Positions 24,101-35,900 of a stretch of DNA of 64,000 nucleotides are shown piece after piece. The position numbers and the translations under genes are program-made. Where the stretch lies: NCBI GenBank assembly GCA_003116995.1, contig BDSL01000049.1, positions 1 to 64,000 on the forward strand, read 5' to 3'. The notes under the pieces were generated by a model. It saw nothing but the letters and a program-made list of their open reading frames with translations. It was not told the DNA's origin and ran no database searches. Source of the DNA: Yamagishiella unicocca. Taxonomy: Eukaryota > Chlorophyta > Chlorophyceae > Chlamydomonadales > Volvocaceae. Positions within the stretch are counted from its first letter, which is position 1. Each line of letters opens with the position of its first letter.

Positions 24101-27100
24101 GCGGAGTGGATGGGCATGGCGGAGGACATGGACGCGTCATGCTGGTGCCGGTGCTGGTGTGTGCTACCGGAGGATGACTCACCCAGCAGCCTACCCAGCG
24201 CCACCCATGGCCTCGAAGCTCAGCCCCCCGGGGGGGCCCCTTCCCTTATGCTTTGACGCAGAGGACCCCCGTTCCATTCGCAACCATTCCAACCGTCCCA
24301 ACCGCCCCACCTTTTTCAGGTGCTCCTCCAGCCACACGCAGGCTTCCAGGTCCAGGTGGTTGGTTGGCTCGTCCAGCAGCAACATGGTGGGGTCGATGAA
24401 CAGCGCGCGAGCCAGGGCGATACGCATGCGCCACCCTGGGGGCTCCAGGGGGGGAGGGGAGACCCGGTTACACGACATAGGAGACGGAGGACAGGAACTA
24501 GCAGGCGACCAGTCACCGCCCCCCCTACCCCCGGGGGGGGGGGGGTTCTCGTCGGCAAGCGTGACATGCGGGCGCGGTTGAGGGGACGAGAGTCAAGGTG
24601 GTGGGAGGGGCATGTGGGGGTGGGTGGTGGGAGGGGCACACGACATGATGCACGCTGTCGGCACGGTGGCCTTTGTTTGCACTCCCTCGGATAAAGATCG
24701 ATCCCGCCTTGGATGGGCACCCAAACCTCGACCTCAGCACCACACACAAAAAACCCTCCCCGCCCCGCCCCCCTGCCCGCCCCCCAGGCTCAGCCCTCCC
24801 CCGCCGTCGGCCCCACCTCCGCTGAACTCCCTCGTCCGCTTGCACTGCATCTCCTTGGTGAAGCCCAGTCCGTGGAGGATGGACGCGGCCCGCATCTCCA
24901 CCAAGTCACTGTCCAGAGCCTCCAGCCTGTTTGGTGTGTGTGTGGGGGGGGGTGAGAGACCGGTGACACGAAAAACGACAAGATAGTGGGCGCATGGTGT
25001 GTGTGGGGGGGAGGTGGCGAAACGGGCAGACCCGGTTACACGACATGTTTGGTGTGGGGCGGGGCCGAACCGGGCAGGCGGCCTGCTGGAGTTTGAGAGG
25101 CAGGGGATGCCGGGTACGGGTACCACTTTGGATTCGGATTCGGATTCGAACACGAAGCGAAGCGAAACGATTCGGGTTGTGGTTGTTCGATGCTGTCCGC
25201 GAGCTCGCTACCGCGTCCCCAGCACGACTCCACATCCTGCTGCGCCGCTACGCTGAGGGGCACCACCACATCCACGTCATCCAGGACGGGCTGCCGGCAG
25301 CTCGCCGCGAGCTAGCAAGGCAACTGGGGAGGGCGGCGGCGGCGGCGGTGGCGGCAGCTGGAGGTAGAGCAGGGGAGGGGGCAGGAGAGCGGGCCGCCTG
25401 CCCTCCTGAACCGCCCTCCGTGCCCATCCCAGCTGCGGGCCAGAAGCCGGGTTGGACCCGCAGCGGAACCCCCCCTCCCTCCCCTGTGCCGCAGGGGAGG
25501 GGCATACGCCCCCTCCCCTGTGCCGCAGCAGCCAGACCACGCAGTTCTCGCCCCAGCTCTGCTTCCGCGGGCGCCGAGCGCGCAACCGCTCTGAGCCGCT
25601 GCGGTGCGGCTGTGGGGCTCGTCGTTGTGCCGCCGCAGCAGCAGCAGCCGTAGCCGCAGCCATGATGAGGAACACCCTGCCGCAGCCACCAGAAGGCAAA
25701 CACCGCCGCTGCGCCGGTCCCGCCGCCAATGGAAGCTGCCGGCCGGGACGACGTCGCGGCTGTCGGCCGCTCCGCCGGTCGTCAGCTCCCTCCCTTGTGG
25801 CGGGATCACGACACAAGCAGGAGCGCCTCCAGCACTGCCACGTCCGAGGGCCGCTGCTGCTGTGCTGCCGCTGCTCCTGCTGCTATTCCTGCTGCTGCTC
25901 CTGCTGCTATTGCTGCTGCCGCTACTGCTGCCGCCACTGGGCTATCGACGTGGTTTTTGAATCCGGTTCGGATCCGCGAGGATGACGACGGCTGCCCCGA
26001 GCTGGTGCCGCTGCCTGCCTGCCCGCCCACCGCCCCTCCTGCTGCTGCGGCTAGGGGGGACCCTCCCCCAAGCAGAACCCTCCCCCATCAGAAACCTTCT
26101 CCAGCAGGACCCTCTCAGCCCACCCGCTGGTTTCATAATGAGTGACCCAAACAGCTGCCTCGTCTGCGCTGACGGACTGCGGCTGCCTCCCGCCGACACC
26201 GCGCCGCCGCCGCCAATGCCTCCATCCCCACCTCCCCACTTCCCGACAGATCCGACCGCCGGTGTTTGTAAACCCCAAGCCCCAACCTTCCACACCTCTC
26301 GTACAGGTCCGACAGCCGCTGCTCGACCTCCTCCGTCATGTCCAGCTGCGCAAGGAGCTCCGCCTCCTGCTCCATGCGGGTCTGGGGGGGGGAGGGGGTG
26401 CGGGGGCGAGGAAGGAGAAAACACGGCTCAGCTCCGCACACATACACACAGGCTCACACCCACACCCACACACACACAGGCTCACACACACCCACACCCA
26501 CACATACACACAGGCTCACACCCACACCCACACATACACACAGGCTCGCACACACACACACGCGCGCGCGCGGCTCAGCTTCGGCAACAAACACCTCCTA
26601 TATCTTTGTTGCTTCAATCACACACACGAGCCGGCCCTCCCGCGCTCTCCCGACACCCGTCCCCACCACCCCCCATCATCCTTCCCGCCCCCCACCATAC
26701 ACACACACATACACACGCTTGAGCGGTAAACCAAACACGTGCCCCCACCCCCCACCCCGCACACCTTCTCCTCGTCCACCGCCATCACCGCCTCCAGGGC
26801 GGTCATGTCGCTGGCTTCTATCTCGCGGTCCAGCAGGTAGATGTCGATGTGCTTCGGGATGGGAACGTCGCGCGCCGCCAGGGCATTGAGCATGCACGAC
26901 TTGCCGCAGCCGTTGGGACCCAGCAGGCCGTAGCGCCTTTGGTGCGAGTGCCAGGCGAGCAGGGACACAGGCAGGCCGCTTAGTGGTGATGTATCACACC
27001 GACGTCGCTTACTGGTGATGTATCACACCGACGTCGCTTAGTGGTGATGTATCACACCGACGTCGCTTACTGGTGATGTATCACACCGACGTCGCTTAGT

Positions 27101-27750
27101 GGTGATGTATCACACCGACGTACAGAGGTGAGGCATGTCAAGGCATTTCTGGGAAGGCGGGGGCGGGCCGGGCGTTTATCATGGCCGGCAGGGAGAGCGC
27201 GAGGAAAGCATGCGTAAGGGACGAGGGTGCGGGTGCAGAGGTGGCGCGTGGTGGCTATGATGCACGTGCGGTAGCGCCGGCAAGTGGTGGGCTTGGGAGT
27301 TGGGGCCGGGCGCAGCGGCGAGGGCGTTTCGGCCCTCACGGCGGGAGGAGCAGACGGGCGTGTGCGAAGCTCGATGCGAACCTGTTGCGCACCGCACCTG
27401 CCGTAGTTGATTTCCAGGTCGGCGTCCACGAGCAGATCGTGGCCGTGGTAGAGCAGGGTGAAGCTGGAGACGTGCACGTCGCGACTCTGCGGGTGGCTGG
27501 CCAGCACCCCTGTGCATGAGCGGCCCGTGTCCACAATGCTGACGTCCTTGACGCTCTTGGTGAGAGCGGCCAGCGCCTCCAGGTTGACAGTAGAGACGTT
27601 AGCGGACATCATGGGGGTTCCGTCGTCCGTGCCGTCCTCGTCAGCCTCGCCGGGCTGCGCATTTGCCTCATCCTCAGGCTTGGCCTTTGAGGTCGCCGCC
27701 TTGGGCTTGGCCTTTGTGGCAGCAGCTTTCTTCTTGCGATCGCTGGGCAT
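20832..27750 (-). CDS. ABCF2/GCN20-type ABC ATPase (ABCF family)
   Basis: Eleven exons on the minus strand: 27750-27398, 26936-26765, 26381-26296, 24926-24817, 24435-24311, 23964-23862, 23467-23268, 22960-22812, 22219-22045, 21599-21368, 21010-20832. They total 1,884 nt (627 aa, the usual ABCF2 length), with phase agreeing at all ten junctions. ABCF proteins have two ATPase domains and no membrane segments; they act on ribosomes or in translation control. The N-terminus is Lys/Ala-rich ([15 protein letters not shown]), as in ABCF2. NBD1: Walker A GPNGCGKS 124-131, signature SGGWRMR at 239, Walker [14 protein letters not shown] with Glu263. The linker [20 protein letters not shown] matches the family's coiled linker. 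NBD2: GPNGAGKS 438-445, signature LSDGLKSR at 525 (Leu where Gln is usual), Walker B with Glu550. All catalytic residues are present, so the gene looks functional. Cytosolic translation factor by homology. Confidence 0.92.
21075..21131. repeat. (CA)n microsatellite in ABCF intron 10
   Basis: Perfect and near-perfect cacaca/cacgca run in the intron 21011-21367. Confidence 0.95.
21922..21995 (+). repeat. Dispersed intronic element, family B copy
   Basis: gaggtgtccgaagactatgc followed by caccagctttacttcccctg, ttgagtaacc and a cttttctgtaccc end. It lies in ABCF intron 9, in the orientation opposite to transcription. Confidence 0.6.
26435..26575. repeat. CA-rich compound repeat in ABCF intron 2
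   Basis: Repeats of acacacaggctcacacccac with cacaca and cgcgcg runs, in the intron 26382-26764. Confidence 0.9.
26978..27121. repeat. 29-bp tandem repeat, five copies, in ABCF intron 1
   Basis: Near-identical units starting gacgtcgcttactggtgatg; the only common change is cttact versus cttagt, and the two forms alternate from unit to unit. The core tggtgat-gt-atcacacc is nearly self-complementary. It lies about 40 bp inside the intron from the acceptor side (26937). Confidence 0.9.
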
Positions 27751-28679
27751 GATGTAACGCAGCCCTTAACAAGCCGCAGAGCGAAGTGAGGCCGAGGGCG
27801 GCGCCGCTCTGCCGAAAGCGCGGGAGGTACAAACTAGAGCGCTGTCGCTCCTAAAAGCAGTAGTACTGACGCGGATGGTTGACTGTGAACTATGCGTATT
27901 GTTATGGCCCAGTGAAGCCGGGCGAAGCGGTTCCGATCGGGTAGTGACGATGTCTAAAACGAAATGGCGCAATACAGTTGTGCTACTCTACCAAATTGAA
28001 AAGGCAAGCTAGGGACAAGGAATGATGTTGTACTGGCAATCGGCCTCGTTGGCGCTTGTTCGCCGTTACCGTACCGGCGATCATGAGCCTTGGCCAGTTG
28101 CGCCGCTTACGTTGCGCTCACTTCGGGTAAGTTCACAGCGTGTAAATGCTCTGTGCGATTGCATGCTGCGCGGTAGGGCTTCTGTACCAACTGAATGCGT
28201 TTATATCAGGGTGACGACCTTACAGCAGGAAAGCGTGTTTCGCCCTTGCGTCCGAGGCTTCTGATTTCTTAAAACGTGAGCGGGATCGAAGCCGGAGGAA
28301 TCGGGGGTCCGCAAAGGAAGTCCCCTTGTTCCGAGACACAGAAGTGCTCCGATGACCCACAAAATATCCAGCTCGCGCTAGGCGCGCAACCCCTCGCAGC
28401 CCAGCCTCGTCCTACGCAGCACAGCGGACGCGCTGCCCCCATCCAGCTTCAAGGCGCCGAGCCCCACCCGAATAAGCCGCCGTGCTGTCAAAGCGGCAGG
28501 AGCGCGTCGCGCTGCGATCTCTCCTAGAGCTATCGGCGAGCTATCGCACCCAGGACTGCCAACCGCGCACTTCCTCCATGCCGCCAGCGCCCTCCCCGCG
28601 GACCCCCCGCCGCGCCGCCAGCCATGACGCCGCGGCCCCCTCCTCACTCCGTGGATTCGCGGATTATCCTTTACCCTCC
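27751..28679. other. Intergenic region upstream of ABCF gene
   Basis: About 930 bp between the start of the ABCF gene and the stop of the FHA-like gene, both on the minus strand. It should contain the ABCF promoter and the 3' UTR of the FHA-like gene. No further gene recognised. Confidence 0.6.
28220..28224 (-). promoter_or_regulatory. Candidate polyadenylation signal TGTAA (minus)
   Basis: TTACA on the + strand, about 455 bp after the stop of the FHA-like gene. Fits the algal motif but is not unique. Confidence 0.35.
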
Positions 28680-30697
28680 TCACTTGTCGCCGCCTAGCGC
28701 CTTCTTCACCTCGGGGCTGCTGTTAGCCATCATGCCCTGCAGCGCCACCGTCCAGAAGGTAAGGGAGGGATTGCAAAGAAAAAGAGCCAGGTTACTCGAC
28801 GTGGTGAGGGAGGAAGGTTTGCGGAGGGAGGTTCGCGAGGGGTGGGGGTCGGCAGTGCGGGGACGGCGGGGGGGTCTGGGAGGGAGGGCCACGTGGCTGA
28901 GGCCGTGGTTGCAAGGCGCCTTACCGCACTTGGGGAGGGGGGGGCCGACATCACTACGATTCCCCATACACACATGCCCGGCGGCCAGTTAGCCAGCGAG
29001 AGCCACGCCACACGAAAGCCCACAAATACACGCGCCGTCGAACCAGCCCTGCCAGACGCCCTGCAACCCCACCCCACCCCTTTCCGTCCACCCCCCTTCT
29101 GCCGCTCGCTGCGCGCCAAGGGACCACACAACTGCACCACCGGAACACCAGCGGTCTCCCCACTCGGCCAAACCTCGCGCGGCCGAGTCCCGCTCCGCCG
29201 CCATCCGATGACCGCCCCTTGCGGTCGCCACCACCTCCCCGCCCCGCGCCCCCCCCAACACCTTCCTGTCCCCCAACTATCCTGTCCCGTTGCGTAAAAC
29301 GGTTTTATTACACCCCCCCTTACCTTCACCATCATCTCCACCAACGGGTTGCTGCCTGCGCCCTCCTCGAACTGGATTGTGAACGCCTGGGCCTCGGTGC
29401 CTGCATCACCCCGGGGGGGTCCAAGATGGGGGATTGAGAGGAAACCGTAGGCACTTCAGCGACATGTAAGTACCGACGAGACAAATGCCGCCTGGCCTCA
29501 GTAACACCGACGAGACATATGCCCTGGCGCGAGTGAGGGGCAGGGGGTGCCCCAGGGGGACGCTGGAGTGCTCAACACGGGGGTACCCTAGCGGAGCCCC
29601 TTTCCTAGCTTTCAGTTTCGAAGTACCCAGGCACCCACCCACCACCCAGGCACCCACCCACCACCCACCCACCACCCAGGCACCCATCCAGGCACCCACC
29701 CAGGCACCCACCCAGGCACCCACCCAGGCACCCTCCCACCCAGGCACCCACCAAAGGCCAGCCGGCACCCGGACGCCAGCACGTACATGACCCCTGGCCG
29801 CAGCTGCACCCCGTCCTTCCAGCTGCGGGAGTCGTCCAGCACGCTCTCACCCACCAGCGGCTTGAGGAAGGTCTGCTTGCCTGGGAGAGGAAGGGGGAGC
29901 GGGGTGGTGGTGGGGCGGCGGTGGGGCGGCGGTGGGGGCCCGTCTTGTCCGCGCCCCGTGAGGCCTGACCGTTGACCGTTGACCGTTACTACAGCGCGCT
30001 GACGCCCCTCACCATCGACGCCCCAGCACCGCGGCATGCATCAGCGGCAACACATTACACCCTAGCACACTATCCACAAAACGGCTGTTGTGGGCTGGGA
30101 CTCGTCGTATGGCTGCCAGGGCGATGGTTAATTTCCTACGGAGCTTCCCGTCCGCGTGCCCCCTTTGGCCACCCCCCCACCTTTCTGTACGATCAGTGCG
30201 TGCTGCGCATCGACTGGCAGCCGGAGAGGAGGGCGGCAGACCGGGAAATCGTCGTACGGCACGGCCACGTGGCGGCACGGGTTATTCGGCGTGGGTGGAA
30301 GGGAGGGTCAAGCAGGGGGCGAAGGGTGCAGGTGGGCTTCAGCTGTAATGAAGGGCCGTCTGGGGGGGAGGGAAGCGGCCACGTGTCGCAGTGCCGTACC
30401 TTGCGGTCCACTCAGGGGGATGTCACAGGACGGCGAGCTCCCGACTGAGGATTGGGGCTGTTGGCCCCGTTGGTGAGGACGGCGTTGGTATAGGCGGCGT
30501 GATGGGCACATAGTGCGCGATGGATGGTTCAGGTCAGGATGGCGTACCTTAGCATATGTTGTGGCTCGGCCCTGGCCGTCAACAAGCGTGAATGCCGCCA
30601 ATACTTGGTGTCTTAGCAGACGAGACGCCCGGATGCCTAAGAACGGCCTGTTAACATGTTTCCTTGACAATGTGGGTGTCTTTAATGATGTTCTCAT
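28680..30697 (-). CDS. Small FHA-like domain protein
   Basis: Six minus-strand exons, 30697-30548, 30457-30400, 30213-30181 (33 nt), 29880-29752, 29400-29324 and 28736-28680, give 504 nt and 167 residues with agreeing phase at every junction. Residues 1-35 (MRTSLKTPTLSRKHVN...) are basic, Ser/Thr/Arg-rich and without acidic residues, as in organelle transit peptides. Residues about 35-135 follow the FHA beta-sandwich pattern: VGSSPSCDIPL at 55-65, DAQHALIVQK at 71-80, LRPGVMYVLASGCRLAFG near the end. FHA domains bind phosphothreonine through an Arg in G-R and a Ser before the conserved His. Here those positions read Ser57 and Asp71, while His74 is kept, so canonical binding is doubtful. The C-terminus ends in a short helix (SSPEVKKALGGDK). 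The FHA call is from pattern alone; the exon structure is well supported by phase. Confidence 0.6.
29631..29755. repeat. CCCA-rich 12-bp tandem repeat
   Basis: Copies of ggcacccaccca in FHA-like intron 4 (29401-29751). The array runs right up to the exon 4 donor, and its last units (ggcacccaccaaa) form the donor sequence on the minus strand. Confidence 0.85.
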
Positions 30698-30778
30698 CTT
30701 GGTAGCAGGCCCAGGATGCAACGACAGCGTTAGAGCTAGATTACTGCCTGTTTGAGCATGAGCCAAGCACAGGTAATG

Positions 30779-30838
30779 AAAAGTACAGGCAATGTTGGAA
30801 TACCCGGGTTTGTTAAAACAAACCTGGGCTGTACTTTT
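30779..30838. repeat. Nested inverted repeat / hairpin
   Basis: Outer arms aaaagtacag (30779-30788) and ctgtactttt (30829-30838) are perfectly complementary. Inner arms cccgggtttgtt (30803-30814) and aacaaacctggg (30817-30828) pair over 12 bp with one G-T and a 2-nt loop. It starts about 80 bp upstream of the FHA-like ATG. Confidence 0.85.
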
Positions 30839-31239
30839 ACTGGGGCTGGGCGTGTCTGCGTGCGTGGTGACCGTACAACGGACCTGGCAACGGTGAGGTC
30901 TGAAATTGCAGCTTTCCTTATCCTAAGAATTTCGCTTTAAAACAGTTATTTGATTGTATTTATGCTTGACATTGGAAGTCTTGGCAAGACATACATAGTT
31001 CTTCAGGTGTAAGCGAGCAAAGCGAGCAGCGACAACATTATTTATACGTACTATATAGTAAGAAGATTGTATGGAGGCAGTTTGTAGTGGATGCTGGGCA
31101 GTAATTCGCTTGTCCGGTTCATTACAGCCAGTCAGTTACTGGCTGCGGCCGCAGCTGTGCAGACATCAGTAATGGAGTCGGTGCAGCAAATTCGCCAAGG
31201 GCATGAAGCTGCTATTCGCCAGGAGTGTGTTCACAAGGC

Positions 31240-32540
31240 TGGTGAGCATCTTGGTGCTTTGTCGGCGCACCACCCCGCGACCCTCACTCCGCCCACGCGT
31301 CGTTCGCACCCCCCCCTCGCGCAAGTTTGTCCGATGGCACAAGAACGTCTGATTGCCCGCTCGCTCCCAGACCCCACTATAGCTCTTCGCCTTGCCCTGC
31401 GCTCGTGCAAGTGCCTAGGTCAGTCAGTGAGAGTGGTATTGTCGGCGCATCACCCCGCCCATGCATCGTTCGCAAGCTCATGCAGCAAGAAAATACGAGG
31501 GTCGCAATGGTGCGTGCGTGCGTAAAGCCGTGTGTCCCCCCCCTCCTGTCCGCGCCATGGAGGCCCTCGTGAAGGACTTACTTGCGCGGACAGGAGGGGG
31601 AGCACCATCGAACCCCCACGCCCCACACGCACACAAGTGCCTCTGTCGTCGCCACTCACCCTGGCCAAGCGCCTATCACGTACTTCTGTGGCGCGGACTG
31701 GAGGGGGGGGCTTCGCCCCCCCCCCTAACCCCCCCCCCTCGTGCAAATGTGTCGGATCACTCCGCCCCATCCATCCCCCACGCCCCGCACGCGCACAAGT
31801 GCCTCTGTCGTCGCCACTCACCCTGGCCAAGTACCTCTGTGGCGCGGACTGGAAAACCCACACCGCATGTGTCACCATTGGTGCACCACCCTGTGTCGAT
31901 CACCTCGTTCACGCGTCGTTCACAAGCACCTCCGTGGCGCGGACAGGAGGGGGGTGGCTTCGCCCCCCCTTGAACCCCCCCTTTCGCGGAAGTATGTCCG
32001 ACGGTGCAATTGCCTTGGACCGCCCCGCTCGCTCCCGGGCCCCACTTTAGCCTTTCACTCCAGTCCGGTTTGCCCCCACACCCCGCACACCGCAAGTGTC
32101 GCCGTCGGTGCACCACCCCGCGCCTCTCACCCCGCCCACGCGTCGTTCGTGAGGGCCTCCATGGCACGGACAGGAGGGGGGGGGCTTCACCCCCCCCCCC
32201 CGCAACCCCCACTCGCGGTAATACGTCCGAGGGTCATGGCCCTCGTCTCATTGGCACGAGGACGTCTTACCGTCCGCTTGCTCCTGGACCCCACTGTAGC
32301 TGTCCTGCACTCGTGCAAGTGCCACCGTGCGTACGGCCTTGTGTGCCGTACGGCTGGACGTGCATGGCAAGTCATGGCCGCCGTCTCAGTGGCATGTCAC
32401 TGCTTCCAGTCCGGGGCTCCGTCAAACACCACCCCGCGCCTCTCACCCCGCCCACGTGTCCTTCGCGACGCCATGGCGTCCTTCACATACAACGCCATGG
32501 CGCGGACAGGAGGAGGGGGGCCTTCGCTGCATGTGTGTCA
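31240..32540. repeat. Degenerate dispersed/tandem repeat array
   Basis: Recurring blocks include accccgcccacgcgtcgttc, ggcgcggacaggaggggg, cttcgccccccc and gtgcctctgtcgtcgccact, in variable order and spacing of roughly 150-300 bp. One block (31545-31560) is inverted. This looks like decayed copies of a mobile or satellite element. No transposase or reverse transcriptase frame is visible. Confidence 0.7.
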
Positions 32541-32937
32541 GTGGTAGCTATGGCTACTTGTAGTGGACCTGTGGCGTCGGGTTTGCTGCTGTCCGTTGCT
32601 GTCTCTAAGATGGCTCGCTCCAGTTTTACGTAATTGCTAGTTCACAAGCTTCGACTGGGACAGGTATACAACAACTTGTCAGCGCACCCTCCAAGGCTGA
32701 CTTTCATGCAAACGGGAACAAACACGACGCCAAAAAAAACCCGGGACCGCTGCAAGCCCTTTCTCGTGTTAAAGAGATTTGAACAGGAATGCAACTATGC
32801 AAGCGCCGATGACGCTACCATGGTGACGGTTTCTAACCGAATAATATTGCGTACGACAACTGTCCATATTCTGGGCGCTGTAATTGATAGGACCGCGATG
32901 TTTTTAGGAGAGGTTTGACGCGCACAGTACAGGGAAG

Positions 32938-35900
32938 ATGGATAGGGAAAAGGGATTTGTAAAAGCTTTGTCGCAATACCGAGTTTCATGCACGGAGCTC
33001 TTCAGCCTGATCAAGGATGAAGAGAAGGCTAAGATCAGGCGCTGGGAGGATGAACGTCCTAGCCTTGAGCTCTTAGTGACCTCGCTGAACCAGGTTTGCC
33101 AACACACATCACGAACAATCCTCTGTGTTTCTGGCCGTTTCGATTCCCTGAAGACTTCTTACTAGTATTTCCTTGTTGCAGACATGCGACATCCTTAAAA
33201 AGGAAAAGAAGCGGCTTGCGGCGGAGCTCTCGGCAAAACAAGCAGCATCGGGAGGCAGCAGCACGCAAGGAGGGAAGCAGGTTCCAAAAGCTGCCCATGC
33301 GGACAACTCCTCTCACCATGGCAGCAAAGACCATGCATCATTGCAGCGTGAGCTGGACGAGCTCGACAGCCGCGTGCAGGCCACGGACATTGAAATACAG
33401 ATTGCCAACCAAGAGCTGGCCACTTGCGAGCGAGCGGACGAAAGGGACTACCTGTCCACCAAATGTGTGGTGCTGCAGGTACGAGGGGGCCGGCACGGGG
33501 CCCCAGCCGGCCAGCGCAGCGCCGAGGGTTGCAGCTGCGCGCAGCTGCGGGGGGCGGCGAGAAAGAGCAACACCCCAGTGCCCCACCCCAACCAATCCAT
33601 CCTTTACCCCCCCCGTCAAATCAGTGTCGTTCTATACTCCTTAGACCTTGCGCCACACCAGCCTCACAATCTGCCGCCTCGCGACGCGCTTCCTCCAAAA
33701 CCAGACGAAGCGCGTGCCGCAACCCGCTGCTCCATGCCCTAGAGTTTTGAAACCCGTCCCCCTTCCCCGCCCCCTTCCCCCCCCCTTCCCCTCCCCTTCC
33801 CTCTTCCCCTGCCCTTCCGCCACCCCCCGGTCCCCTCGCCCCCCAGGATACACGGCGCATCCTGGCGGAGGAGATGCACTCGCTGCGCTCCGACCTGGCC
33901 CGCCTGGACGCCAGTAGCCGCGTGGAGGCGGAGCGGCGGCGGGCGGAGGAGAGCGGCTGGGCCGAGGTGGCGCGGCTGGAGGACCAGCTGGACCGCACCA
34001 CCGCCCGCCTAGACCGAGTCAAGCAGCAGCTCTACTTTCCGGAGGCCAAGGGCTACAGGTGGGCGGGGGTGTGCAAGGAAAACTCATGTACCCGTGGGCG
34101 GGGGGGTGCAAGGACAACCCGTGTACCCGTGGGCGGGTGGTTTCGAGGAAGGCCCGTGGATGCGAGAAAAACCGTGGGCGTGGGGAGGGTGGGTGGGAGG
34201 GGGGAGCCGGTGAAACGGCACTCCTGCAAACCCGAGGTTCGAAGCTTAGCCCCCGATTCCGTCTTCCTCTCCCCGCCCCCGCCCCCGCCCCCGCCCCTAT
34301 GTCGTGTAACCGGGTCTTCTCGCCCCCGCCCCTACCTCGCGGCCCTTCTCCCCTCAGGTTCAGCAGCGGCAACGGCGGCATCTACCTTGCTGCTCGGGAC
34401 TTGCACTTGAGCGAGGTCAGCGGCAGGTTCGAGTTCACATGCGAACACATTGCTCCGCCCCGCAACCCGGCTGCGGCGGCGGCTGCCGCGGCGGCCGCCG
34501 CGATCCACGGCAGCCGGGTGGCCAGGCTGACGGTGGCGCTGGGCGGCGTGTCGGCGTCCACAGCGCTGGCGGATCGGGGCGAGTGAGTGTTTGGAGCGGG
34601 GGGAGATCACCTTCTCTTGTCTCCTGGGGAGGGTGGTTTGCCTTCGGCCCGGAGGTGCGTGTGTGTGGAGGGGTTTCGAGGAAGACCCGTGGATGCCAGA
34701 AAAAACGCTTAGAACAGACGTTTTGAGATGCATGCTGGAGGACTGGGTTGGGGATACGAAAGCCGAAGGTCGTAGGTTGACCTTCGGCGGCTAAGCTAAA
34801 GCGGCGGCGGCGAGACGACAGGAAGCGAGGACCCCGCGCAACGCAAGGGGAGTGCTTGCGGATCCCCGCGGGCCGACGCATACAGCGCGAGGAGGAGAAG
34901 TTTTTGTGCACCCGCCACTTGGGGGGTTTGAGGGAAGACCCTTGGGTCGGCACTCGAGTGCGGGACGGCGCTTCACAAGGGAGGTGCCAGTGCGGTTGCC
35001 AGTGCGGTTGAGCTTGAAGTGGGTCAGGGGTGTCTGCTAGCTGCAGCCCTGCTGCTGAGCTGCTGGGGTTCTTCTGCACCCCCCTCTCCCCAACTCATCC
35101 GGGCATCCACGGGTCTTCCTCGAATCCCCCCAAACCACCCTCGCCACCCCACGCTACCTCACGCACCTCGAAACACCCAAAACTTAATCTAACCATCAAC
35201 GCCGCTCACCCACCCGCCCACCCATGTCGCTCACCACCCCAGCGGCTCCCGACGAGGCTTCCAGTCCATGCCTCAGCCCGGCACCGCTGGCGGCAGCACT
35301 GACCCGGCGGGTCGGCCCCCCGGCGCCAAGTTCGGCCACTCGAACGCCGGCAGCACCGGCAGCCTGAGCCAGGCGGGCGGCGGCCCGGGTGCTGTTGCGG
35401 AGGGCGATGCGAGCCTGGGGGGCAGCCAGGTGGGAGGGCGGCCAGGTGCTGTTGCTGGTGGTGGTGGTGACGGTGCTGATCGTGATTGGGGTGGTGGTGG
35501 TGGGGGTGGATGGGATTGGGGATGGGGGTGGGCGGGTTGGTTTGAGTGGGGGGGAGGGGAAGCCCAGTTCCGCCATGAAGCAACGTGAGGGTCCAGGTGG
35601 GTGCCGGGTCGTCTAGCCCCTGCGGGCCGCCCTCGAACAGCAGCGTGGAAATGCGTGTTGGGTCGTGAGGGGCATAAGGCCCCTCGTGGGTTGTAAGGGG
35701 CATAAGGCCCCTCGTGGGTCGTAAGGGGCATAAGGCCCCTCGTGGGTCGTGAGGGGCATAAGGCCCCTCGTGGGTCGTAAGGGGCATAAGGCTCCACATG
35801 AGGGGCATAAGGCCCCTTGTGGGTCGTGAGGGGCATAAGGCCCCTTGTGGGTCTGAGGGGCATAAGGCCCCTCGTGGTTGGACCTCCACGCTTCGCTCAG

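Larger units (their letters stand above)
30698..32937. promoter_or_regulatory. Divergent intergenic region with repeat array
   Basis: About 2.2 kb between the starts of the FHA-like gene (-) and the coiled-coil gene (+). It contains a strong inverted repeat at 30779-30838, an AT-richer stretch at 30900-31080 and the repeat array at 31240-32540. An ORF at 31091-31525 begins with a plausible alanine-rich peptide but runs into the repeats. I do not call it a gene. Confidence 0.5.

Noticed and set aside
25604..25990. Leu/Cys-rich ORFs within ABCF intron 3
   Set aside because: They arise from CTGCTG-type runs. The flanking ABCF exons join in phase without them and match the family's length.
31091..31525. 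144-codon ORF starting MLGSNSLVRF
   Set aside because: The first 45 residues look plausible, but the frame runs into the repeat array and no continuation exon was found. It may be part of an element remnant.
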